Of a stretch of 64,000 nt of DNA, positions 1 to 7,282 are shown piece by piece. The notes under the pieces were generated by a model. It was given only the letters and a program-made list of their open reading frames with translations, searched no databases and was not told the origin of the DNA. Each line of letters starts with the position of its first letter. Position 1 is the stretch's first letter. The position numbers were made by a program, and so were the translations under genes. This stretch comes from Dermabacter hominis NBRC 106157 (GTDB taxonomy: Bacteria > Actinomycetota > Actinomycetes > Actinomycetales > Dermabacteraceae), in contig NZ_BCSI01000002.1 of the NCBI RefSeq assembly GCF_001570785.1, positions 62,001 through 126,000 of the forward strand. The letters run 5' to 3'.

Positions 1-314
1 CGAGCTGGGACGAGCTGCAGTTGTGCGGCGAGCACGGCATTACGTTCGTGCCGTGGTCTCCGCTAGGCGGCACAGGCGGGGGAGCCTTCGCGGTCGGTGA
101 GCGCTTCCCCGTGATCGCCGAGATCGCTCGCGCACGCGGTGTGAGCCCCCAGCAGGTCGTTCTCGCCTGGGAAATGTCACTCGGCGACCACGTACTGCCG
201 ATTCCCGGTGCTTCGAGGCCCGCATCCGTTGCGGATTCGGCGAAGGCGATGAGCCTTGCACTCGAGTCCGGTGAGAAGGACGCCCTCAACAAGGAACTGC
301 TGCCGAAGCGCTAA
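1..314 (+). CDS. aldo/keto reductase, C-terminal part (cut by window edge)
   Basis: The frame is open from the first bases of the window to a TAA at 312-314, so the gene begins upstream. The roughly 100 visible residues carry the end of an aldo/keto reductase barrel: a WSPLGG segment, then a helix reading VVLAWEMSLG and the phosphate-binding stretch VLPIPGASRP followed by a helix. In this family that stretch holds the 2'-phosphate of NADPH. The catalytic Asp-Tyr-Lys-His residues lie outside the window, so the substrate cannot be guessed. It converges on the SPFH gene across a shared terminator. Confidence 0.85.
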   Translation, partial: SWDELQLCGEHGITFVPWSPLGGTGGGAFAVGERFPVIAEIARARGVSPQQVVLAWEMSLGDHVLPIPGASRPASVADSAKAMSLALESGEKDALNKELLPKR

Positions 315-339
315 AGCGAGGTGCTGTACACGTCAAAAA

Positions 340-374
340 CGGCGGGCCCGGAATGATCCGGGTCCGCCGCTTTT
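340..374. terminator. bidirectional intrinsic terminator
   Basis: A 13-bp stem (340-352 with 357-369, one G-T pair) closes a 4-nt loop and is followed by TTTT on the + strand and preceded by AAAAA, so it can end transcripts from both convergent genes. Confidence 0.85.
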
Positions 375-391
375 AACGGATTGAGGAGCGC

Positions 392-1516
392 CTAGAAGTC
401 CGGGCCCGTATCGCCCATGTGCTCGCGGGTGGTGTTCGCGGCTTCCTCAGCCCTTTGGCGCGCTTCTTCCCTCGCACGGCGGGCGCGCTCCTTCGCCTCG
501 TTGCGAAGACGCTCAATGTGCTCGCGCGAATTGCCTTCCCCGTCAACGGGCTCGGCGGGACTCACGGGAGTGGAATCGCCGTTGATCGTGTCGTTGGCAA
601 CCTGCGCCTGGAGAAGCGCCGAGCGGATCTCTTCGCCCATCGCACCCACGGAGGCGGGATTCGAGGGGAGGAACAGCACGTTCGAGCGACCGTTGCGGGC
701 GACGTCCTGCATCGTGTCGAAGTACTGGGTCATGAGCAGAAGCTGCTCGGCAGTGTTCTCGATGCCAACCTGCTTGAGCATTTCGTACTGCTCAGCGATA
801 CCCATCGCGATCGCGCGGCGCTGCGCGGCAACGCCTTCACCCTGCAGGCGCTTGGATTCGGCCTCCGCCTCAGCCTGCGTGACGCGCTTGATCTTGTCGG
901 CTTCGGCGAGCGACTGCGCGGCGACGCGGTCGCGCTGCGCGGCGTTGATCGAGTTCATCGAGTCGCGCACGCGCTGATCCGGAGAGATGTCCTGAACGAG
1001 CGTGTTGACGATGTGGAAACCAAATTCCTGCATGCGGGTCGAAAGGGTCGCCTCGACGCTGCGAGCAATGTCGTCCTTCGACTCAAACGCCGCGTCAAGA
1101 TCGAGGCCCGACAGTGCCGAACGCACCGTGTCAAACACGTAGCTGCGGATCTGTGCCTCGGGGTTTGAGAGGCGGTAGTAGGCGTCCTGGACCGATTCCT
1201 CGCGGATCACGTACTGCACGGCTACGGGGACCGTCACGAAAACGTTGTCTTTCGTTTTCGACTCGATATTGACCTCGAGCTGTCGGATGCGCAGCGAGAT
1301 CGGCTTCGTGAGCGTGTCCATGAAGGGAATCTTTGTGTTGAGACCAGGCTTCGCGACGCGCAGGAACTTTCCGAAACGCTCCACGATGACGTTTTCCTGC
1401 GTCTTCACGGTAAAGAGGATCGAGGAACGCAGACCGCCGAACAGCAGAGCGAGCACCACGAGGATGATGACGATGACGACGATGGCGCTGACGCCAAGGC
1501 CGAGAAGGGCTTCCAT
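392..1516 (-). CDS. SPFH/Band 7 (stomatin/HflC-like) membrane-anchored protein
   Basis: The 374-aa product has an N-terminal membrane helix (about residues 6-30, rich in V, I and L). An SPFH/Band 7 domain follows (about 35-220, with ENVIVERFGKF and later the A-E-A-E-A coiled stretch typical of stomatin-like proteins), and the charged C-terminal tail is rich in Arg/Glu/Ala and probably a coiled coil. Such proteins form ring-like assemblies on the inner face of the membrane and often partner with proteases or organise lipid domains. I chose the ATG at 1514-1516 because AAAGGA sits at the right distance. The open frame runs further upstream but would overlap the peroxidase gene and encode an arginine-rich stretch unlike the family. 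It lies 29 bp after the peroxidase gene on the same strand, probably co-transcribed. Confidence 0.88.
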   Translation of the reverse strand: MEALLGLGVSAIVVIVIILVVLALLFGGLRSSILFTVKTQENVIVERFGKFLRVAKPGLNTKIPFMDTLTKPISLRIRQLEVNIESKTKDNVFVTVPVAVQYVIREESVQDAYYRLSNPEAQIRSYVFDTVRSALSGLDLDAAFESKDDIARSVEATLSTRMQEFGFHIVNTLVQDISPDQRVRDSMNSINAAQRDRVAAQSLAEADKIKRVTQAEAEAESKRLQGEGVAAQRRAIAMGIAEQYEMLKQVGIENTAEQLLLMTQYFDTMQDVARNGRSNVLFLPSNPASVGAMGEEIRSALLQAQVANDTINGDSTPVSPAEPVDGEGNSREHIERLRNEAKERARRAREEARQRAEEAANTTREHMGDTGPDF

Positions 1517-1545
1517 GAGAGTCCTTTCTGAATGGGTGGGAGTTG

Positions 1546-2058
1546 TTAGGCCGCGAGGGCCTTGGTGATGGATGTGGCGATGCGCGCGGGAGGGATGGGA
1601 GGCGCAAAGCGACGGATTACGTGTCCGTCCCGGCCCACGAGGAACTTCGTGAAATTCCACGCGATGCGGCCGCCGAGCATGCCGCCGCGCTGGTCTTCGA
1701 GCCACGTGAAGAGGGGATCAGCCCCCTTGCCGTTCACCTCGACCTTCGCAAACACGGGAAAGCTTGTGCGAAAGCGCGTCTCGCAAAAGTCGATGATCTC
1801 GTCCATTGAACCGGGCTCCTGGTTGCCGAACTGGTTGCAGGGGAATGCGAGAACGCTGAATCCCTGTTCCTCGAAGCGGTCCTGAAGCTCCTGGAGACCT
1901 TCGTACTGGGGCGTGAACCCGCATTCACTCGCGGTATTCACAACGAGCGTCACCTTGCCGGCGAACTCGGCGAGGTCGCGCGGTTCGCCGTTTGCGCCTT
2001 CGACCGTGAAGTCGAACAAGGTCGCGGGAGCGGACTGCTCGGTGTGGGCAGAGTTCAC
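1546..2058 (-). CDS. glutathione-peroxidase-family thiol peroxidase
   Basis: The 170-aa protein is a cysteine-type member of the GPx family. The peroxidatic Cys is about residue 46 in NTASECGFT. A Gln (about 80, in FGNQEPG) and a Trp (about 134, in WNFTKF) complete the catalytic set. A Cys at about 92 in DFCETRF sits where the resolving cysteine is found in thioredoxin-dependent members, so thioredoxin rather than glutathione is the likely reductant; actinobacteria mostly lack glutathione. The start is GTG (2056-2058), seven bases after an AAGGA ribosome site. No signal peptide is seen, so it acts in the cytoplasm against hydrogen peroxide or lipid hydroperoxides. It is followed by the SPFH gene. 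Confidence 0.92.
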   Translation of the reverse strand: MNSAHTEQSAPATLFDFTVEGANGEPRDLAEFAGKVTLVVNTASECGFTPQYEGLQELQDRFEEQGFSVLAFPCNQFGNQEPGSMDEIIDFCETRFRTSFPVFAKVEVNGKGADPLFTWLEDQRGGMLGGRIAWNFTKFLVGRDGHVIRRFAPPIPPARIATSITKALAA

Positions 2059-2113
2059 GAAAGATCCTTAAACGGGGGCGTGTGACGTGCGATACCAGGA
2101 TAGCGTGAAGCCC

Positions 2114-3058
2114 TCAGCGTGCCTCAAGGGACGTCGAGGGATTCGTTGCAAGAAACGCGTCAATCTCCTCGCGCGTGGGGGCCGTGATCGGTCCCTTGCG
2201 CGTCACCTTGAGGGCGGCCCCTGCATTGGCGCGGCGCGCAGCATCGAGCCAGGACAGGCCAAGCGCCCGCTCGCCGAGCACAATCCCCGTGTGGGTGTCG
2301 CCGGCGCCATTCGTATCGACCGCTTTTTGCGGGTACCCGGGCACGTAGTCGAGGTGGCCGCGCTCGAAAAGATAGCAACCGTCGGACCCATCCCTCACGA
2401 TCACGACCGCGCCCGTACCGAGGAGTCGGCCGAGGGCGGGCAGGGTCCCCGCGACGTCGTCGATTCCCGTGATCTCGCGAGCCTCATCCGCATTCGATGT
2501 CCACACGTCAGTGCGCGCGAGAACCCGGTCGCGAAGGCCGCGCGGGAACGAGGCAAACGGCGCGCCAGGGTCGAGAACCAGGAGGGCGCCCGGTGTGAGG
2601 GCGTCGAGGAACGCGAGAAGCGGGTCGCGCGTGGGCTCAAAAAAGCTGTACCCGCTCACGCACACGAGGTCGCCCTTGGACGGCTCAAGCAGAGCGAGCG
2701 ACTCGGCGGTGATGTCACGTTCAGCGCCGTAGCACGTCACGAACGTGCGTTCAGCGGACGGTTCCACGAACACGTAGCAGCTGCCCGTATCTTTGCCCTC
2801 GACCACGGGGCTCGACAGGCCAATCCCGTTCTCGCGCAGCACCGCGCGGATGAGATCGCCGTTCGGCCCCTCACCGTGGGCTCCACCGTGCACGGCCGTC
2901 GCGCCCACGCGGGCCGCAGCGAGAGAAATCGTCACGGCGCCGCCTGCATAGGATCTCGGGACGCCAACCGCATTCACGTTGGAGCCCGTGCTTGGAAGCG
3001 CGGGCACCTCGATCATGACGTCAACGAGCGCCTGGGCGGTATGGAGAACTCGGGGCAT
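2114..3058 (-). CDS. PfkB-family (ribokinase-like) carbohydrate kinase
   Basis: The 314-aa protein has the ribokinase fold: a glycine-rich AGGAVTISLAAARVGA segment near residue 38 and, at about residue 250, the second PfkB signature DTNGAGDTHTG. The Asp of GAGD there is the catalytic base and the glycines form the anion hole. Length is normal for the family. The sugar or nucleoside substrate is not evident; neighbours (HAD phosphatase on the opposite strand) do not settle it. No ribosome site is visible, but TACACT lies six bases before the ATG, so it is probably read from a leaderless transcript that starts at the A of the ATG. Confidence 0.9.
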   Translation of the reverse strand: MPRVLHTAQALVDVMIEVPALPSTGSNVNAVGVPRSYAGGAVTISLAAARVGATAVHGGAHGEGPNGDLIRAVLRENGIGLSSPVVEGKDTGSCYVFVEPSAERTFVTCYGAERDITAESLALLEPSKGDLVCVSGYSFFEPTRDPLLAFLDALTPGALLVLDPGAPFASFPRGLRDRVLARTDVWTSNADEAREITGIDDVAGTLPALGRLLGTGAVVIVRDGSDGCYLFERGHLDYVPGYPQKAVDTNGAGDTHTGIVLGERALGLSWLDAARRANAGAALKVTRKGPITAPTREEIDAFLATNPSTSLEAR

Positions 3059-3064
3059 GTCTCG

Positions 3065-3083
3065 AGTGTACGGGCACTACGAT
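3065..3083. promoter_or_regulatory. divergent leaderless promoters (pfkB kinase / HAD)
   Basis: Two TANNNT -10 boxes face away from each other in a 31-bp gap. TACACT on the minus strand (3065-3070) is 6 nt before the kinase ATG, and TACGAT on the plus strand (3078-3083) is 6 nt before the HAD ATG. Neither start has a convincing ribosome site. No -35 boxes are evident, and the upstream contacts of each promoter would lie inside the other transcription unit. Confidence 0.6.
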
Positions 3084-3089
3084 GAGGCA

Positions 3090-3932
3090 ATGCTCCCTCT
3101 TGCGCCGCCCGCCCCCGCCCTCATCGCCGCCGACATCGACGGCACATTCGTGGACGACGGAGGAAACATCCCCGCCCGCAACCTCATGGCGATCGAGCGC
3201 GCCCACGCCTCAGGACTCGACTTTTGCCTCGTCACGGCCCGGCCGCCACGGTGGCTTGCGCGGTTTCGAGGCCTCAGCGCCGGCGCGATCTACGCCGCCA
3301 ATGGCGCCTACATTCTTGACGCCGCGACGGGGGAAATCCTCGAGGACCGCGGTTTTTCAACAGACGAGGTCCGCCTTCTCGCCCGCAGGCTCGCCCTGAT
3401 CCCCGGCCTCGCCCTCTCTGCCGAAACGGCGACCGGGTTCGTGCGCGAACGGGAATTTCCCTCAGCGCCGGCGGCGGGGGAGAGGGACCACGATTCCGAC
3501 GCCAGCTTCACCCCGCTGCGCGAAATCTCCTGTGGCGCGGGCAAGATCCTTGCAGTATCGAGCGCCCTTTCGGCGGAGGACTTCTATAGGGAGGTGCGCG
3601 CCCGCATCGAGGGACTCGCGGAACTGCACATCTCCACATCCGATGGCCTTGCCGAGCTCAGCCCCCTCGGCATCTCGAAAGCCGCAGCTCTCGACCACGC
3701 CTGCCGTACGCGCGAAATCATTCATGCGCAGATCTGGGCCGTGGGCGACATGCCGAACGACCTGCCGATGCTGAGCGCGGCGGGCGTCGGAATTGCCGTG
3801 CGCAACGCCCACCCCGACGTGCTCGCCCACGCCGATGCGATCGCCCCCGCGAACACGGACGCCGCAGTGGCCCACGTGATCGATACCGCCCTGAAAGCCC
3901 GCGCCCTCGCCCGCACTACGCTGGGAGCATGA
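3090..3932 (+). CDS. HAD hydrolase, Cof subfamily (sugar-phosphate phosphatase-like)
   Basis: The 280-aa protein has the HAD motifs in order: DIDGTFVDD near the N terminus (nucleophile Asp and acid/base Asp), a large type-IIB cap in the middle, and GDMPNDLPML near residue 228, which binds magnesium. Cof proteins dephosphorylate sugar phosphates and related metabolites; the substrate here is unknown. I start it at the ATG at 3090, six bases after TACGAT, because the upstream in-frame ATG at 3057 would overlap the start of the divergent kinase. Its TGA overlaps the sulfurtransferase ATG (ATGA). Confidence 0.88.
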   Translation: MLPLAPPAPALIAADIDGTFVDDGGNIPARNLMAIERAHASGLDFCLVTARPPRWLARFRGLSAGAIYAANGAYILDAATGEILEDRGFSTDEVRLLARRLALIPGLALSAETATGFVREREFPSAPAAGERDHDSDASFTPLREISCGAGKILAVSSALSAEDFYREVRARIEGLAELHISTSDGLAELSPLGISKAAALDHACRTREIIHAQIWAVGDMPNDLPMLSAAGVGIAVRNAHPDVLAHADAIAPANTDAAVAHVIDTALKARALARTTLGA

Positions 3933-4858
3933 GCGACATTGACTGGCACGACCTTCCCCCATTCGTGAGCGCCGCCGCCCTCCTCGAGCGCACGGGAGGC
4001 CGCGCTCCCGGAAGGGGAAGCGACGGCATTGGGAGCCTCGAGCCCGGCACCGGGGACCTTGTGATCGCCGACGTTCGATGGAGCGTCGCCCAAGGCTCCC
4101 TGCGCGAGCATTACCTCGAGGCCCACATCCCCGGTGCCATCTTCGTGGATCTCGAACTCGACCTCACCGGTGCCGGCGCACCGGAACGCGGGCGGCACCC
4201 CTTCCCCGACGACGAACTCTCCGAAAAGCTCGGCAGCCTCGGCATCAACTTCGAGGACACGGTCATCTGCTACGGGGCGGGCGACCCCATGGGCGCCGCG
4301 CGCCTCGCGCTCATGCTGCGCTTCGTGGGCGTGAACGCCGCCGTCCTCGACGGAGGCCTCGAGGCCTACGTGCGGGCAGCCGACGAGGATGCGCTCGAAA
4401 GCGGAGACGTACAGCGTGAGCCGAGCGACTTTCCGTGGCAGCCATACGTGCGGCTCGTGAGCGAGGACGAAGTCCAACACGCGATCCCCACAAAAGGCGC
4501 ACTCCTCATCGATGCACGCCCACCCGAACGCTATCGCGGCGAATCCGAAACCCTCGACCCGCGACCCGGGCACATCCCGACCGCGAAAAACGTGCCGTTT
4601 ACCTCGCTACTGGAAGCTGACGGCACCCTTCGTTCACGCGCCGATATTCGCGCCGCATTTGAAGCAGTGGGAGCCACGACCGAACGAATCACCTTCAACT
4701 ACTGCGGCTCGGGAGTGAGTGCGGCGTTCAATACGCTCGCGATGGACTACGCCGGATTCGCCCACGTCTACCTCTACGCAGGCTCATATTCCGAATGGTC
4801 GCGCAACCCCGAACGTGCGGTGGAAACGGGGGAAGGGGACGTGTCCGACGCTAGCTGA
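3929..4858 (+). CDS. thiosulfate/3-mercaptopyruvate sulfurtransferase (two rhodanese domains)
   Basis: The 309-aa protein has two rhodanese domains. The N-terminal one has the usual inactive site (ICYGAGDPMGAAR). The C-terminal one carries the active loop NYCGSGVSA with the persulfide-forming Cys at about residue 259. The six-residue loop with CGSGV fits thiosulfate or 3-mercaptopyruvate sulfurtransferases; which donor is used cannot be told from sequence. The start overlaps the HAD stop (ATGA). A TACGCT box ends 6 nt before the ATG, so an internal leaderless promoter inside the HAD gene is possible besides coupling. Confidence 0.9.
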   Translation: MSDIDWHDLPPFVSAAALLERTGGRAPGRGSDGIGSLEPGTGDLVIADVRWSVAQGSLREHYLEAHIPGAIFVDLELDLTGAGAPERGRHPFPDDELSEKLGSLGINFEDTVICYGAGDPMGAARLALMLRFVGVNAAVLDGGLEAYVRAADEDALESGDVQREPSDFPWQPYVRLVSEDEVQHAIPTKGALLIDARPPERYRGESETLDPRPGHIPTAKNVPFTSLLEADGTLRSRADIRAAFEAVGATTERITFNYCGSGVSAAFNTLAMDYAGFAHVYLYAGSYSEWSRNPERAVETGEGDVSDAS

Positions 4859-4881
4859 GCAACCGTCGGAACCGGACACCT

Positions 4882-5070
4882 TTAAGCTGCGGCCGCGCTC
4901 TCGTCTGTGGAGGCTGTGCGCTCCTTCAGCGCGGCGCGCAGGAGTTCCTCGACGAACTCCGAGAGGGTCATCGATTCGTCGATGGACGCGTGCTTAATCT
5001 GCGTGATGAGTTCGATCGGCAGCTGCACGTTGAATTGGCGTTTGGAATACGCCGAACTTGAGGTAGCCAT
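4882..5070 (-). CDS. small ribbon-helix-helix DNA-binding protein
   Basis: The 62-aa protein has a short beta segment (RQFNVQLPIELITQIKHAS) followed by two helices (SMTLSEFVEELLRAALKER), the pattern of CopG/Arc-type dimers that insert a beta ribbon into the DNA major groove. No toxin gene accompanies it, so an orphan autoregulator or a regulator of a distant gene is more likely than an antitoxin. It has no ribosome site; TAGGTT ends 6 nt before the ATG, suggesting a leaderless message. The region before the start holds short repeats that could be its own operator. Confidence 0.75.
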   Translation of the reverse strand: MATSSSAYSKRQFNVQLPIELITQIKHASIDESMTLSEFVEELLRAALKERTASTDESAAAA

Positions 5071-5076
5071 GACTTA

Positions 5077-5092
5077 AACCTAACTACCTAGG
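5077..5092 (-). promoter_or_regulatory. leaderless promoter with CCTA repeats, possible RHH operator
   Basis: On the + strand the segment reads AACCTAACTACCTAGG. Its first six bases are the minus-strand -10 box TAGGTT. CCTA occurs twice, 8 bp apart, separated by a related ACTA, and the segment ends in the palindrome CCTAGG. Short repeats over a -10 box suit an autoregulating ribbon-helix-helix protein; this is inference. Confidence 0.4.
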
Positions 5093-5101
5093 AGAGCGAA
5101 A

Positions 5102-5176
5102 AGAGGGCCTAAGGGCCCAAGGGAGAGCGAAAGGGGCGTAGCGCGAAGCTGCAATGAGCTAAGCGCCACGCCCCTT
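5102..5176 (-). terminator. terminator region after the BCCT gene
   Basis: Reading the minus strand there are two hairpins: a 9-bp stem (5131-5139 with 5168-5176) with a long loop that can pair internally, then a compact GGGCC/GGCCC stem followed by TCTTTT. Confidence 0.6.
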
Positions 5177-5186
5177 CTGTGACGGA

Positions 5187-7007
5187 TCAGTCCTTGTGGC
5201 GTTGTGTGAACTGATCGAGGAAACCGCGCTTGCGGGCGCCCTCGGTGGGGGCTGCCTCACTTGCATCGACCGCCGGGAGTTCAAGCTGGCCCGTTTCCGT
5301 GGCCACGCGCTCGTAAACCCTGTCGGCGACCTCATCCGTGACGTGCTCGGTGACGTGCTCCGTCACGTGCTCGACGAGCTCGCGCCGGCGGATCTGCAGC
5401 TCGAGACGCTCGATCATGCGGACCTCGTGGCGCAAAGCGCGGAACATCGAGACGACCATCGCGATCATGACGACCGACCACGGAAGCGCAGCGATCAGCG
5501 CAAGCGCCTGAAGGCCGCTCATGCCGGATGCGTCGCCTGAGCCTGTGTAGGCCGCAATGCCGATGAGTGCCGCGGGGATCGCGCCGCTCGTGACAGCCCA
5601 GAAAATACGGGTGCCTCGGGGCGGTTCCGGGTCGCCGCGGTGCGCGATCATGTCGACCACGAATGCGCCGGAGTCCGCCGAGGTGACGAAGAAGATCGTC
5701 ACGAGAAGAATCGCGAGACCCGAAAGGAGGGTGCTCGCGGGCATCGTCTCGAACACCTGGAAGAGTGCGAGGTCCTTGTCGATAGCGCCTTCGGCGTTGA
5801 GGAAGTTGACGCCTTCGAACACGCTCTTGTAGATGGCCGTGCCACCCATGACCGTGAACCACAGAATCGTCACGAGGGTCGGAACGAGCATGACGCCCAT
5901 GATGAACTCGCGAACGGTGCGGCCACGCGAAATACGCGCGATGAACACGCCCACGAACGGCGACCAGGAGATCCACCAGCCCCAGTAGAACGTCGTCCAG
6001 CCATTGAGCCAGGACGCGCCCTCATCGCCATAGAACGGTAGGGTCTGAAAGCTCAACGAGATGAAGTTTTGAAGGTAGTTGCCGATTCCCGACACGAAGT
6101 CGCGAAGCAGGAACAGGGTTGGCCCCAGGATCAGCATGATGACGAGGAGCACGCCCGCGAGAATCAGGTTCGTGTTCGAGAGGAACTTGATGCCTTTCTC
6201 GAGGCCCGAGGCGACCGAGAGGGTCGCGAGACCCGTGATGACGATGACCATGACGAAGCGCAGCCACGGGTTATCCGGCAGCAAACCGAGGTGCACGAGA
6301 CCCGCGGAAATCTGGTTCACGCCGAAGCCGAGGGAGGTTGCGACACCGAAGAGGGTGCCGACAACGGCGATCGTGTCAATGACGTTGCCGATCCACGTAT
6401 CGGTGTGGCGGCCAAGGATCGGCTCGAGCGCCCAGCGCACGGAGAGCGGGCGGCCGCGACGGTGCGTTGCGTACGCAACGGCGAGGCCTACGACGACGTA
6501 GATGCCCCACGCGTGCAGGCCCCAGTGAAGGAATACCTGCGCCATAGCCTTAGGTGCGCGTGCCGCATCGGGAAGCTCCGCGATGTTCGGCGGCGGGTTT
6601 GAGGCGAAGAACGTCAGCGGCTCCGCGGCTCCCCAGAACACCAGCCCGATGCCCATGCCGGCCGCGAAAAGCATCGCGAACCACGACAGGAGACCGTACT
6701 GCGGCTCCTCGTCATCCTTGCCGAGCTTGATCGAGCCGAGGCGCGAAAACGCCAGAACGGCTGCTGCGGCAACGAAGAACGTCGCCGCGAGGATGTAGTA
6801 CCAGCCAACGCTTTCCACGATCGTCGTGTTGATCGTGCTCACGACTTGGCTGAACTGCTCGGGCAGAAGCACGGAGAAGAGCACCGCGACGACGATGATC
6901 GCGGCCGAGGGGTAAAAGACCCCCTTCGCCATGCCGTAGTGCCGCGGCTCTTTCTCGCCGGGCGGGGTTTCGGGGCGCGTGGGTTTTGTGGCCGTTGCGC
7001 TCGTCAA
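5187..7007 (-). CDS. BCCT-family transporter (glycine betaine/choline/carnitine type)
   Basis: The 606-aa protein has about 12 membrane helices and the BCCT hallmarks: the glycine-rich GMGIGLVFWGAAEPLTFF segment that unwinds to bind the substrate and sodium, and the tryptophan-rich YWGWWISWSPFVGVFIARISRG signature. It takes up trimethylammonium osmolytes. The C-terminal cytosolic tail has a repeated HVTEHVTEHVT helix followed by acidic and basic patches; in BetP-like proteins the tail senses osmotic stress. Start choice: AAGGAGG directly touches the ATG at 7011-7013, leaving no spacer, but is spaced six bases from the TTG at 7005-7007. I therefore prefer the TTG; the ATG would add two residues. 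A hairpin with a T-run lies 33 bp upstream. Confidence 0.88.
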   Translation of the reverse strand: MTSATATKPTRPETPPGEKEPRHYGMAKGVFYPSAAIIVVAVLFSVLLPEQFSQVVSTINTTIVESVGWYYILAATFFVAAAAVLAFSRLGSIKLGKDDEEPQYGLLSWFAMLFAAGMGIGLVFWGAAEPLTFFASNPPPNIAELPDAARAPKAMAQVFLHWGLHAWGIYVVVGLAVAYATHRRGRPLSVRWALEPILGRHTDTWIGNVIDTIAVVGTLFGVATSLGFGVNQISAGLVHLGLLPDNPWLRFVMVIVITGLATLSVASGLEKGIKFLSNTNLILAGVLLVIMLILGPTLFLLRDFVSGIGNYLQNFISLSFQTLPFYGDEGASWLNGWTTFYWGWWISWSPFVGVFIARISRGRTVREFIMGVMLVPTLVTILWFTVMGGTAIYKSVFEGVNFLNAEGAIDKDLALFQVFETMPASTLLSGLAILLVTIFFVTSADSGAFVVDMIAHRGDPEPPRGTRIFWAVTSGAIPAALIGIAAYTGSGDASGMSGLQALALIAALPWSVVMIAMVVSMFRALRHEVRMIERLELQIRRRELVEHVTEHVTEHVTDEVADRVYERVATETGQLELPAVDASEAAPTEGARKRGFLDQFTQRHKD

Positions 7008-7040
7008 GGCCATCCTCCTTCGATGTGGGTAAAAGGCAAT

Positions 7041-7062
7041 AAAAAACAGCCCCGAGGGCTGT
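7041..7062 (-). terminator. hairpin plus T-run in the BCCT leader (attenuator or upstream terminator)
   Basis: Read on the minus strand, ACAGCCC-TCG-GGGCTGT is followed directly by TTTTTT, a textbook intrinsic terminator. It ends only 33 bp before the transporter start, too little for an ordinary full promoter. It therefore either ends the nucleosidase transcript or attenuates the BCCT transcript. Confidence 0.7.
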
Positions 7063-7180
7063 CCTTGCCTCCCCACCGTACATGAAAAGCGGTTTTGGAA
7101 GCGCCCTTCGGTGAACGGCCTCACCAAGAAGCCTGGTCGGCCGGGCCCCGCTCGCTCGGTTGGTCTTGCCGGTGGTGAGG

Positions 7181-7239
7181 GTGGTGAAAAACGGCGTTAG
7201 GGTCCGGTTTTTGCGCGTGAGTTGGCGATTTTTCACCAC
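7181..7239. repeat. 11-bp inverted repeat GTGGTGAAAAA / TTTTTCACCAC
   Basis: Two perfect 11-bp arms, 37 bp apart, lie in the 270-bp gap between the BCCT and nucleosidase genes. The left arm is preceded by a second GGTGGTGA. The rest of the gap shows a weak -10-like TACGGT on the minus strand and the leader hairpin; I see no gene in it. Confidence 0.55.
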
Positions 7240-7282
7240 TTTCGGATAAGGGAAGGCGAAAGAGGCAGAGAGGAGGGATGGG

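Noticed and set aside
1517-1705. 63-residue upstream extension of the SPFH gene
   Set aside because: Arg/His/Pro-rich, overlaps the peroxidase gene in another frame, and a good ribosome site supports the start at 1516.
4882-5070. Antitoxin of a toxin-antitoxin pair
   Set aside because: No toxin-sized gene lies within coupling distance on either side.
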